38,726 bases of DNA from Pseudomonadota bacterium (GTDB taxonomy: Bacteria > Pseudomonadota > Gammaproteobacteria > Steroidobacterales > Steroidobacteraceae), in assembly GCA_021785405.1 (NCBI GenBank), contig JAJYFF010000025.1, positions 1 through 38,726 on the forward strand, in the 5' to 3' direction. The position numbers were made by a program, and so were the translations under genes. How positions within the stretch are numbered: the stretch's first letter is position 1; each line of letters opens with the position of its first letter. Below are positions 17,851-25,966 of the stretch, one piece after another. A model generated the notes under the pieces. That model was not told the origin of the DNA. It did no database searches and saw only the letters and a program-made list of their open reading frames with translations.

Positions 17851-18522
17851 ATGAAGACCTTCCTGCTCGCGTTCACCGCGTTGTTCTCGATCGTGAACCC
17901 GCTGTCCGGCGCGTTCATCTTCTACGGGGCGACCAGCGGACTCGGTCAGCGCGAGCGCTTGGCGGTGTCGCGCTGGGTCGCGATCTACGCGTTCTCGATC
18001 GTCTGCGCGTCCTTGTACATCGGCGCGTACGTGCTCGGATTCTTCGGCATCTCGATCCCGGTGTTGCGGGTCGCCGGCGGCATCGTGATCGCGATGTCCG
18101 GGTGGCGCATGCTGACCGAGCCCGACGCGACCGAGCATCGCCGCAGCGAGACGCCGTCGCCGCGCTCGATCGACATCCCGGCGAGCCGGCTGGCGTTCTA
18201 TCCGCTCACGATGCCGCTCACGACCGGACCGGGAACGATCTCGGTCGCGATCTCGCTCGGCGCGAGCCGCCCGAACGGACTGCATCCACCGCTCCTCGAG
18301 TTCTTCGTCGAAACGCTGGTCGCGGTCGTGCTGCTCACGCTGTTGATCTACGTCGCCTATCGGTACTCGTCGCGCATCGCCGAGGCGATCGGCGCGACCG
18401 GCACCACGATCATCGTGCGGCTGTCGGCGTTCTTGCTGTTCTGCATCGGCATCCAGGTGCTGTGGAATGGCGCGGCGCAATTGCTCGGCACGCTGCCGCT
18501 CGGCTCCGCCGGGATCAGCTGA
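17851..18522 (+). CDS. MarC family integral membrane protein
   Basis: The 223-residue protein has six predicted membrane helices and the MarC signatures FTALFSIVNPLSGAFIFYG near the N terminus, LRVAGGIVIAMSGWRML and FYPLTMPLTTGPGTISVAI in the middle. MarC/UPF0056 proteins sit in the inner membrane. Despite the old name they are not established in drug resistance, and transport of small amino acids has been proposed for some. It follows acuI by 77 bp and precedes the cobalamin riboswitch. Its link to either is unclear. Confidence 0.88.
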   Translation: MKTFLLAFTALFSIVNPLSGAFIFYGATSGLGQRERLAVSRWVAIYAFSIVCASLYIGAYVLGFFGISIPVLRVAGGIVIAMSGWRMLTEPDATEHRRSETPSPRSIDIPASRLAFYPLTMPLTTGPGTISVAISLGASRPNGLHPPLLEFFVETLVAVVLLTLLIYVAYRYSSRIAEAIGATGTTIIVRLSAFLLFCIGIQVLWNGAAQLLGTLPLGSAGIS

Positions 18523-18564
18523 GCGCGACCCCGCGTCCGCCGTGCGCGCGTTGACCCCAAAGCC

Positions 18565-18795
18565 GTTCCGGGGCAGACTGCCCGGGCGTCCAGGAGTCCG
18601 TCGGCCACCACGGCCGGCGGGTGAAACGGGAAGCCGGTGAAGCCCGCCCTCGGGCCAGTCCGGCGCTGCCCCCGCAACGGTCGGCGAGTCAAGCCAGGTC
18701 CTCGGCAAAGCCACTGCGCGCGAGCGCGGGAAGGCGACCTGGCCGGAATCCGAAGATTCCCCTCGCGAGCCCGTATACCGACCTGAGTCGCACCG
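18565..18795 (+). promoter_or_regulatory. Cobalamin (AdoCbl) riboswitch
   Basis: The leader has the conserved parts of a B12 riboswitch in order: GGTGAAACGGGAAGCCGGTG (starting near 18620), GCGCTGCCCCCGCAACGGT (near 18664), AGCCAGGTC, CACTGCGCGCGAGCGCGGGAAGG (18712-18734), and the 3' element GCGAGCCCGTATACCGACCTG (ending near 18784). It lies directly upstream of btuF, so B12 should switch off the btuFCD-cobQ operon. The edges are approximate because the outer P1 stem was not resolved. Confidence 0.93.
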
Positions 18796-18843
18796 ACACG
18801 GCTTGCGTCGCGCACGGCGGGTGCGCGCAGAGGTTCTTCGACG

Positions 18844-19755
18844 ATGATCGGCTTTCGCGGCGCCGGCATGCGCCCCCGACTTCCCCTGATGATCGCCGCG
18901 TGGTGCTGCCTCGCGCTCGCGCTCGTGCTCGCGCAGGTCGCGGGCGCGGTCGTGCTGCGCGACGACCTGGGTCGTTCGGTCAACGTGCCGACGCCGCCGC
19001 GGCGCATCGTCTCGCTGCTGCCGTCGCTCACCGAGACGGTCTGCGCGCTCGGCGCCTGCGACCACCTGGTCGCGGTCGGCCGATTCGACGATTGGCCGCC
19101 GGCGGTCCGCGGCCTGCCGCGGGTCGGCGACCTCGACCACGTCAGCATCGAGCGCATCGTCGCGCTGCGTCCGGACCTCGTGCTGCTCAGCAATTCGCAG
19201 CGGGCGAGCAACCGCCTCGGGGAACTCGGGATTCCCGCGTTCGCGATGGAGACCGACCGGTACCAGGACATCGCGCGGTCGATCCGACTCATCGGCGCGC
19301 TGCTCGGACGGCCGCGCCGGGCCGCCGCGCTGATCGCCCACATCCAGGCGCAGGTGCGGCGCGTGAGCGCGGCCGCGATCGCGGCGCGTCACGGCGCGTC
19401 CCCGACGGTGTACTTCGAGGTCGATCCGACGCCCTACGCCGCCGGCCCGGCATCGTACATCGGCGGATTGATGACGCAGCTCGGCGTGCGCAACATCGTG
19501 CCGGCGAACCTCGGGCTGTTTCCGTTGTTGAACCCGGAATTCGTCGTGCGCGCGAATCCCGACATCATCGTCGTCTCGCGCATCGACGCGCGACGGCTCG
19601 GCGATCGGCCCGGGTGGGCGGGCATCCGGGCCGTACGCGAGCACCACCTCTGCGTGTTCCCCGCGGCCGTGCGGGACACGATCATGCGTCCCGGTCCCCG
19701 GGTCGCGGAGGGCTTGCGCGCGCTCGCCGCCTGCTTCGCGAGGTACGCGCGGTGA
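18844..19755 (+). CDS. btuF: Periplasmic vitamin B12-binding protein of an ABC importer
   Basis: The 303-residue protein has a signal peptide (PLMIAAWCCLALALVLAQVAG) and a TroA/BtuF-type fold: RRIVSLLPSLTETVCALGA near the N terminus, VGDLDHVSIERIVALRPDLV, GALLGRP, and ANPDIIVVSR near the end. It binds the corrinoid in the periplasm and delivers it to BtuC. The gene follows the cobalamin riboswitch directly and overlaps btuC by 4 bp (GTGA), which supports B12 rather than iron-siderophore as the ligand. An internal ATG at 18868 is a possible alternative start. Confidence 0.9.
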   Translation: MIGFRGAGMRPRLPLMIAAWCCLALALVLAQVAGAVVLRDDLGRSVNVPTPPRRIVSLLPSLTETVCALGACDHLVAVGRFDDWPPAVRGLPRVGDLDHVSIERIVALRPDLVLLSNSQRASNRLGELGIPAFAMETDRYQDIARSIRLIGALLGRPRRAAALIAHIQAQVRRVSAAAIAARHGASPTVYFEVDPTPYAAGPASYIGGLMTQLGVRNIVPANLGLFPLLNPEFVVRANPDIIVVSRIDARRLGDRPGWAGIRAVREHHLCVFPAAVRDTIMRPGPRVAEGLRALAACFARYAR

Positions 19756-20801
19756 ACGCCGCGCGCTCGACCTTCGTGGCCGCGATCATCGAAGGTCCCG
19801 CCGCGGAACGGGTCCCGATCGTCCGCTGGCTCGGCGTGTGCTTCGCGGTCACGCTGCTGTTCACGCTCGGTGGGCTGCTCGTCGGCACCACCAGCATGGC
19901 GACGTCGATCCACTGGCTGTTCGCGCCGAACGCTCAGAGCGCGCTCGTGCTGTGGCAGATCCGCCTGCCGCGCACGATCGGCGCATGGTGCGTCGGCGCG
20001 CTCCTCGGGCTCGCGGGCGCGGTCGCGCAGGGCGTATTCCGCAATCCGCTCGCGGAACCGTACCTGCTCGGCACCGCTTCCGGCGCCGCGCTCGGCGTCA
20101 CCATCGCGCTGCTCGCGAGCGGTGCGTCCGTCGGCGCGCTCGCGTGGGCCGTGCAGCTCGGTCTCACCGGCGCCGCGGTCGTCGGCGCGGCGATCGCGAT
20201 CGTGCTCACGCTCGCGCTCGCCCGCGGCGTGTTGCAGACGTCCAACTTGCTGCTGTCCGGGATCGTCGTCGGCTTCCTGCTGAGCGCGATCACCTCGCTG
20301 TTGCTGCTCGCGAAGCCGGAACTGTGGCGCACGTTGCAGGTGTTCCTGCTCGGGACGACCGCCTTTCTCGGCTGGCGGGCGACGGCGCTGCTGGCCGTCG
20401 TGCTGCTGGTCTGCGCGCTGCCGGCGACCTTGCTGTCGCGCGGGCTCGATGCGCTCACGCTCGGCGAGGACACCGCTCGCTCGCTCGGGCTGTCGCTGCC
20501 GGTGTTGCGGCTCGCGCTGCTCGGGATCGTCGCACTCGCGACCGCCGCCGTCGTCGGCGAGGTCGGCGTCGTCGGGTTCGTCGGACTCGTCGCGCCCCAC
20601 CTCGCCCGCGAGACGCTGAGCGTCAATCACCGCCACCTGCTGGTCGCCTCGCCGTTGTGCGGCGGCGCGCTGCTGCAGGCGGCCGACCTCGTGAGCCGCT
20701 GGATCGTGCGGCCGGCCGAGCTGCCGGTCGGGGCGGTGACCGCCTGCGTCGGCGGCGCGTACCTGGCCTACCTCCTGTGGCGCCGGACGCGCGATGCCTG
20801 A
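19752..20801 (+). CDS. btuC: Vitamin B12 ABC transporter permease (FecCD family)
   Basis: The 349-residue polytopic permease starts at a GTG that overlaps the btuF stop. Family blocks are LWQIRLPRTIGAWCVGALLG, AVAQGVFRNPLAEPYLLG, LLLSGIVVGFLLSAITSLLL, and GEVGVVGFVGLVAPHLAR, the last two lying at the membrane core and the ATPase contact. About ten membrane helices are expected. The upstream frame is open to 18621, but that part lies inside btuF and the riboswitch. The 3' end overlaps btuD by 8 bp. Confidence 0.92.
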   Translation: MNAARSTFVAAIIEGPAAERVPIVRWLGVCFAVTLLFTLGGLLVGTTSMATSIHWLFAPNAQSALVLWQIRLPRTIGAWCVGALLGLAGAVAQGVFRNPLAEPYLLGTASGAALGVTIALLASGASVGALAWAVQLGLTGAAVVGAAIAIVLTLALARGVLQTSNLLLSGIVVGFLLSAITSLLLLAKPELWRTLQVFLLGTTAFLGWRATALLAVVLLVCALPATLLSRGLDALTLGEDTARSLGLSLPVLRLALLGIVALATAAVVGEVGVVGFVGLVAPHLARETLSVNHRHLLVASPLCGGALLQAADLVSRWIVRPAELPVGAVTACVGGAYLAYLLWRRTRDA

Positions 20802-21609
20802 GCGGCCCGCCAAGCTGCCCGCGTCGCTCCCGGCGCTCGCGTGCCAGGGGCTCGTCGTCGGCTACGGGGATCGAGTCGTCCTCGACCGCGTGTCGGTCGA
20901 GATCCCGGGCGGATGCTGGACCGCGATCGTCGGGCCGAACGGCAGCGGCAAGTCGACGCTGTTGCGCGCGCTCGCCGGACTGCTGGTGCCGCGCGCCGGA
21001 ACGGTCCGGCTGCAGGGACGGCGTCTCGGGGAATGGCGCCGTCGCGAACGGGCACAACGCCTCGCCTGGCTCGCGCAGACGCCGGGCGCGACCGATCTGA
21101 CCGCGCGCGAAGTCGTCGCACTCGGCCGCTTCGCGCACGGCGGGTGGCTCGCGCACCGCGACGTCGACGACGATGCGGCGATCGATCGCGCGATGCGTGC
21201 GACGGGTTCGTCGCGCTGGGCCGGCCGACGCGTCTCGACGCTCTCCGGCGGCGAGCGCCAGCGTGTGCACCTCGCCCGCGTGCTCGCGGTCGAAGCCGCG
21301 GTGTTGCTGCTCGACGAACCCACCGCGCACCTCGATCCGCCGCATCAAGAGGACGTCGTGCGTCTGCTGCGCGCGCAGGCCCAGGGCTGCGGCGTCGCGG
21401 TCCTGAGCGCGATCCACGACCTGTCGCTCGCGCTCACCGCGGATCGCCTGATCGTGCTCGCCGAGGACGGCCTCGTCGGTCAGGGTACGGTCCGCGAGGC
21501 GCTGCGGGCCGACTGGCTGTCGCAGGCGTTCCGCCGCCGGATCGACGTCGTCGATCATCTCGGCGCGTGGCTGTGGCGCCCCGCGGTCGACGGCGTGCCG
21601 GATGCCTAG
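20794..21609 (+). CDS. btuD: Vitamin B12 ABC transporter ATP-binding protein
   Basis: The 271-residue ABC ATPase of the FecE/BtuD type has Walker A GPNGSGKST (47-55), Q-loop Gln in LAWLAQTPG, signature LSGGERQ (150-156), Walker B LLLDEP (171-176), D-loop HLD and the switch His in SAIHDL. It powers the BtuC channel. It overlaps btuC (8 bp) at its start and cobQ (8 bp) at its end, so the four-gene unit is tightly coupled and probably under the riboswitch. Confidence 0.93.
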   Translation: MPERPAKLPASLPALACQGLVVGYGDRVVLDRVSVEIPGGCWTAIVGPNGSGKSTLLRALAGLLVPRAGTVRLQGRRLGEWRRRERAQRLAWLAQTPGATDLTAREVVALGRFAHGGWLAHRDVDDDAAIDRAMRATGSSRWAGRRVSTLSGGERQRVHLARVLAVEAAVLLLDEPTAHLDPPHQEDVVRLLRAQAQGCGVAVLSAIHDLSLALTADRLIVLAEDGLVGQGTVREALRADWLSQAFRRRIDVVDHLGAWLWRPAVDGVPDA

Positions 21610-23056
21610 GCGCGGCCGCGCCGTGATGGTGTGCGGCACCACGAGCGGCGCGGGCAAGAGCTTCCTCGTGACCGCGCTCGCGCGCTGGTACGCGCGCGCC
21701 GGTTTCAAGGTGGCGCCGTTCAAAGCGCAGAACATGAGCAACAACGCGCGCGTCGTCGACGGCGGCGAGATCGGCAGTGCGCAGTATTTCCAGGCACTCG
21801 CGGCCCGCCGTGAACCCGACGTGCGCATGAACCCGGTGCTGCTGAAACCGCAGACCGCGACGTACAGCCAGCTGATCCTGCTCGGACGACGCCGCGACGA
21901 GATCGCCGCGGTGGACTGGCGCGAGCGCGAGCCCTTCCTGTGGCCGGCGATCCGATCGAGTCTCGATGCGCTGCTCGAGGAGAACGAACTCGTCGTGATC
22001 GAGGGCGCGGGCTCGCCCGCCGAGATCAACCTCCGGTCGAGCGATCTCGTGAACATGCGCGTCGCGGCGTACGCGCAGGCGGCGACCGTGATCGTCTGCG
22101 ACATCGATCGGGGCGGCGCGTTCGCGCACCTCTACGGCACCTACCAGCTGCTGTCGCCCGAGGAACGCGCGCTGGTCCGCGGCTTCGTGCTGAATCGCTT
22201 CCGCGGCGACCGGGCGCTGCTCGAGCCCGGTCCGCGGATGCTCGAGTCGTTGACCGGGGTGCCGACGCTCGCGGTGTTGCCGATGTGGCGCGAGCACGGA
22301 TTGCCGGAGGAGGACGGGTTGATCGGCGCGGCCGGCGCGGCCGCGGCCGCCGATGGCGACGCACCCGCGCGCACGATCGCGATCGTCGCCTACCCACAGA
22401 TCAGCAATCTCGACGAGTTCGCGCCGCTCGCGCGCGTCGCGAACACGCGGCTGCGCTGGGTCCGCGATCCGGGCGCGCTCGAGCGGGCGGACCTCGCGAT
22501 CCTGCCGGGCTCGAAGCATGTCGCGGCCGACCTCGACTGGCTGCGGCGGCGCGGGATCGACGCGGCGATCGCGGCGCACGTCGCGGCCGGCCGGCCGCTG
22601 CTCGCGATCTGCGGCGGGCTGCAGATGCTCGGCGCCGAGATCCGCGATCCGCACGGCGTCGAGGCGGCCGCGGCGGGGCTCGGGCTGCTCCCGTACGCGA
22701 CCGAGTTTGCCGCCGAGAAGCGATACCGGCGCGGTCGCTACCGGCTCACCGCGACCGGCGGGTGCTGGGGGGCGCTCGCGGAGGTCGAATTCGACGGTTA
22801 CGAAATCCGGCACGGCGAAACCGCGCCGACCGCGACGGCTCGCGAGGCGTCGCTCACGCCGGTGCTCGCGGCGGGCTGCGGGTGGCAGAGCGGCGCGACG
22901 CTCGCGCTGTACACGCACGGCCTGTTCGAGAACGCCGCGGTGATGCGGGCGTTGTTCGGCGCCGCGACGCCGACGCTCGACGACACCCTCGACGGGCTCG
23001 CCGATTTCGTCGACGCCGAGTTCGGTCGCGAGGCGCTGCTGCGGCTCGTCGCCTGA
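21602..23056 (+). CDS. cobQ: Cobyric acid synthase
   Basis: The 484-residue glutamine-dependent amidotransferase amidates four carboxylates (b, d, e, g) of adenosylcobyrinic a,c-diamide. The N-terminal dethiobiotin-synthetase-like ATPase carries CGTTSGAGKS (11-20) and FKAQNMSNNARV. The C-terminal class I glutaminase has the nucleophile Cys337 (AICGGLQMLG) and His439 (LYTHGLFEN). Length is normal for CobQ. It is the last gene of the riboswitch-led btuFCD operon. Pairing import with this step suggests salvage of incomplete corrinoids or a scattered cob pathway, since no other cob gene is in the window. The stop codon lies inside a perfect hairpin. Confidence 0.95.
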   Translation: MPRRGRAVMVCGTTSGAGKSFLVTALARWYARAGFKVAPFKAQNMSNNARVVDGGEIGSAQYFQALAARREPDVRMNPVLLKPQTATYSQLILLGRRRDEIAAVDWREREPFLWPAIRSSLDALLEENELVVIEGAGSPAEINLRSSDLVNMRVAAYAQAATVIVCDIDRGGAFAHLYGTYQLLSPEERALVRGFVLNRFRGDRALLEPGPRMLESLTGVPTLAVLPMWREHGLPEEDGLIGAAGAAAAADGDAPARTIAIVAYPQISNLDEFAPLARVANTRLRWVRDPGALERADLAILPGSKHVAADLDWLRRRGIDAAIAAHVAAGRPLLAICGGLQMLGAEIRDPHGVEAAAAGLGLLPYATEFAAEKRYRRGRYRLTATGGCWGALAEVEFDGYEIRHGETAPTATAREASLTPVLAAGCGWQSGATLALYTHGLFENAAVMRALFGAATPTLDDTLDGLADFVDAEFGREALLRLVA

Positions 23057-23076
23057 GCGCGGCGGTCCGCGCTCAG
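23053..23076. terminator. Symmetric hairpin between convergent cobQ and mttB-like genes
   Basis: CTGAGCGCGG-CGGT-CCGCGCTCAG is a perfect 10-bp stem with a 4-nt loop. It contains the TGA stops of both convergent genes in its two arms. There is no T-run, so it may terminate in both directions only weakly or with help. Confidence 0.5.
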
Positions 23077-24650
23077 CCCTGGGACGCGGCCGGCCGCATC
23101 GCTTCCCGCGGCAGGCGGATCGGCAGGCGCTCGCGGATCGCCGCGTCGACCGACTCCGGCAGATGCGTCGGGAAGTGGCTCGACAGGATCGACTCGAGCT
23201 TGCGCGTCGCGCGCTCGACGACGCTCGGCCGACCCTGGATCACCCATTCGTTCGGACTGGTGCGGTCGCCGACGCTCGGATACACGTATTCCCGCTGCAT
23301 CCGCTGCAGCGTCTGGTCGGCGCCGAGGAAGTGGCCCGGCCCCTCGAGGCAGACCTTGCGGATCGTCTCGAGCGACAGCGATTCGTCGCTGACGTCGATG
23401 CCCTTGATCGTACGTTGCACCGCGCCGATGATGTCGTTGTCGATGATCAGGCTCTCGAAGCTGAAGCCGAGCAGGCTCGCGAGCATGCCGGCCGATTCGT
23501 AGATCAGGTTCGCGCCGGCGTTGCCGACCAACGCGTGGTTGTACGCCTTCTCGTAGCCGGACTGAACGTCGGGCAGCTTCGCGTCGCTCATCCCCGAGGC
23601 GGTTCCGCCGGTCAGGTCGTAGTAGCGCGCGAGCTGGGCGCTCGCGGCCGACAGCAGCGCTTGTTCCGGGCTGCCGCCCGACATCGCGCCGGTCCGCAGA
23701 TCCGAGACGAAGCACCAGGTGCCGAAGATCGCGGGCGCGCCGGGCTTGATCGCGTTCACGTAGACCAGGCCTGCGAGGCATTCGGCGACTTCCTGCACCA
23801 GCGCCGCGCCGAGCGCGGCGGGCGCGGTCGCGCCGGCCTGGCCCGCCGACAACAGCAGCACCGGCATCCCGCCGCGCACCGCGGTCTCGAGGCACAGACA
23901 GGCGTCGTACGCGAACTTCAACGGCGGCACCACGAAGCAGTTCGACTGGCTCACGAACGGTCGTGCCCGCCATTTGTCCTCGCCGCCGGCGATCCAGTGG
24001 AACATCTCCAGGCTCGCCTCGAGGTGCTCCGGCCGGACCCAGCTCGTGCCGACGTGCTTGGTGGTGCCGGCGACGCACGCATAGGCGGTGTTCACGTCCA
24101 TTTCCATCGGGTTCACGAGATCCCGACAGACGACGGATCGCTGGTAGAAGTGCAGGTGCTCGAGGGTGTCCACGACGCGCGCGATGTCGTACAGATCCCG
24201 GGTCGTCGATTCCCGATACTCACCGGTCTTCGCATTCACGATGTGCACCGCCGCCCCGGCGGTGCCGAAGTATACGCGGTTGTCCCAGGGCTCCAGGTCG
24301 TGCTTCGGGTCCTGGCCGTGCAACACGAAGCGGCGGCCCGCCTTCGCGAGCGTGTCCTCGACGAGCGCCCGCGGGAACACCAGTCGACCCTGCGGCGTCA
24401 GTTGCGCGCCCGCCTTGGTCATGTACTCGATGCCCGACGGGGTCGCGTCGGCGAGGCCGATCTGCTCGAGCACGTCGAGCGCGGCCCGGTGAATCCGTAC
24501 CACGTCCGCATCGTTGAGCGGGTGATATCGGCCGCCCGGCATCCCCGGCACGACCGGACGGAGGTTCTCGGGCAACGGTGCGGCGCGGGCGGCATGGCGC
24601 GCGGCACGCGCACCGCCACGACGGACGAGAGTCGATTCGGCTTCGCTCAT
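23073..24650 (-). CDS. MttB-superfamily (quaternary amine) corrinoid methyltransferase, non-pyrrolysine
   Basis: The 525-residue protein belongs to the trimethylamine methyltransferase MttB superfamily: ALDVLEQIGLADATPSGIEY near the N terminus, VYFGTAGAAVHIVNAKTGEY, TYAC-like NTAYACVAGTTKHVGTSWV, GGSPEQALLSAASAQLARYY and GPGHFLGADQTLQRM near the end. No in-frame TAG is used, so it is a non-pyrrolysine member. Characterised relatives demethylate glycine betaine (MtgB), proline betaine, carnitine or gamma-butyrobetaine, passing the methyl group to a corrinoid protein. No such corrinoid protein or RamA is in the window. It is divergent from the TmpAB-like genes and adjacent to B12 uptake genes, so a betaine substrate fits. 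The ATG at 24650 is chosen; a start at 24695 is also open. Confidence 0.88.
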   Translation of the reverse strand: MSEAESTLVRRGGARAARHAARAAPLPENLRPVVPGMPGGRYHPLNDADVVRIHRAALDVLEQIGLADATPSGIEYMTKAGAQLTPQGRLVFPRALVEDTLAKAGRRFVLHGQDPKHDLEPWDNRVYFGTAGAAVHIVNAKTGEYRESTTRDLYDIARVVDTLEHLHFYQRSVVCRDLVNPMEMDVNTAYACVAGTTKHVGTSWVRPEHLEASLEMFHWIAGGEDKWRARPFVSQSNCFVVPPLKFAYDACLCLETAVRGGMPVLLLSAGQAGATAPAALGAALVQEVAECLAGLVYVNAIKPGAPAIFGTWCFVSDLRTGAMSGGSPEQALLSAASAQLARYYDLTGGTASGMSDAKLPDVQSGYEKAYNHALVGNAGANLIYESAGMLASLLGFSFESLIIDNDIIGAVQRTIKGIDVSDESLSLETIRKVCLEGPGHFLGADQTLQRMQREYVYPSVGDRTSPNEWVIQGRPSVVERATRKLESILSSHFPTHLPESVDAAIRERLPIRLPREAMRPAASQG

Positions 24651-24814
24651 GCAACGGATCCTCGATTGGTGTGACGCGCAGGATGCCTCGGCCACCCTCC
24701 CCGAGCAAGGGGGGGCGCAGCGCCGCCGCGTCGTCCGCGCGGTCCGCCGGGGCGGATTTCGCTACACTGGTGGCGCCGCACCACCGGCGCCGCATGGGGT
24801 CGAACGAGACCGCG

Positions 24815-25966
24815 ATGGACGTGATCACGTGCAACGAGGATCTGCAGCGGCTCGCGCGCCGGCGCGTGCCGCGGATGTTCTACGACTACGCCGATTCGGG
24901 ATCCTGGACCGAGGGCACCTATCGCGCGAACAGCGCCGATCTCGCCCGCTTGAAACTGCGCCAGCGGGTCGCGATCGACCTCGAGCATCGTTCGCTGCGC
25001 ACCCAGATGATCGGCCAGGACGTCGCGATGCCGGTCGCGCTCGCGCCGACGGGGCTCACCGGGATGCAATGGGCGGACGGCGAGATCCTCGCGGCGCGGG
25101 CCGCCGCCGCGTTCGGCGTGCCGTTCACGCTGTCGACGATGAGCATCTGCTCGATCGAGGACGTCGCCGCGCAGTCCCCGGCGCCGTTCTGGTTCCAGCT
25201 GTACGTTATGCGGGATCGGGACTTCGTCGAGCGCTTGATCGACCGGGCGAAGGCGGCCGGATGCTCCGCGTTGATGCTGACCCTGGACCTGCAGATCCTC
25301 GGCCAGCGTCACAAGGACGTGAAGAACGGCCTGTCGGCGCCGCCGCGACCGACGCTCGGCAACCTCCTGAACCTCGTGACCAAGCCCCGTTGGTGCTTGG
25401 GGATGGCGCGCACGCCGCGGCGCAGCTTCGGCAACATCGTCGGGCACGTACGCGGCGTGGAGGACATGGCGTCGCTCAGCGCGTGGACGAACACCCAGTT
25501 CGATCCGCACCTCAGCTGGAAGGACGTGGAGTGGATCAAGCGCCGCTGGGGTGGAAAACTCATCCTGAAAGGCATCCTCGACGCGGGCGATGCGCGCCTC
25601 GCGGCCGAGACCGGGGCCGACGCGCTGATCGTCTCCAATCACGGCGGACGCCAGCTCGACGGCGCACCATCGACGATCGAGGCGTTGCCGGCGGTGGTCG
25701 ATGCGGTCGGATCGCGGACCGAAGTGTGGATGGACGGCGGCGTCCGCAGCGGACAGGACGTGCTGAAGGCGATCGCGCTCGGCGCGCGCGGCACGCTGAT
25801 CGGTCGCGCGTTCCTCTACGGTCTCGGCGCGCTCGGCGAGGCCGGGGTGCGCCGGTGTCTGGAACTGATCCGCAACGAGCTCGACCTGACGATGGCGTTC
25901 TGCGGGTTCACCGACATTCGCGCGGTCGACCGGACGGCGCTCTACCGACCGCCGCCGTCGCCGTGA
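24815..25966 (+). CDS. FMN-dependent alpha-hydroxyacid dehydrogenase (LldD type)
   Basis: The 383-residue TIM-barrel flavoenzyme resembles L-lactate dehydrogenase/glycolate oxidase: RRRVPRMFYDYADSGSWTE, PVALAPTGLTGMQWADGEIL, PFWFQLYVMRDRDFVERLI and DLQILGQRHKDVKNGLSAPP. The catalytic His and Arg lie in VSNHGGRQLDGAPST and the FMN phosphate site in MDGGVRSGQDVLKAIALGA. It oxidises a 2-hydroxy acid to the 2-oxo acid. The ATG at 24815 gives the usual family N terminus; 24794 is seven codons upstream and also possible. A TACACT word at 24763-24768 may be a -10 box. Its stop overlaps the GTG of the next gene, so it belongs to the same operon as the two oxygenases. Confidence 0.88.
   Translation: MDVITCNEDLQRLARRRVPRMFYDYADSGSWTEGTYRANSADLARLKLRQRVAIDLEHRSLRTQMIGQDVAMPVALAPTGLTGMQWADGEILAARAAAAFGVPFTLSTMSICSIEDVAAQSPAPFWFQLYVMRDRDFVERLIDRAKAAGCSALMLTLDLQILGQRHKDVKNGLSAPPRPTLGNLLNLVTKPRWCLGMARTPRRSFGNIVGHVRGVEDMASLSAWTNTQFDPHLSWKDVEWIKRRWGGKLILKGILDAGDARLAAETGADALIVSNHGGRQLDGAPSTIEALPAVVDAVGSRTEVWMDGGVRSGQDVLKAIALGARGTLIGRAFLYGLGALGEAGVRRCLELIRNELDLTMAFCGFTDIRAVDRTALYRPPPSP

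Noticed and set aside
17347-19647. Minus-strand frame of 766 codons across acuI, marC and btuF
   Set aside because: It spans three unrelated genes and the riboswitch on the opposite strand with no domain similarity.
23073-24650. Pyrrolysine-containing trimethylamine methyltransferase
   Set aside because: The frame runs the full family length with no internal TAG, so it is a non-pyrrolysine member and trimethylamine need not be the substrate.
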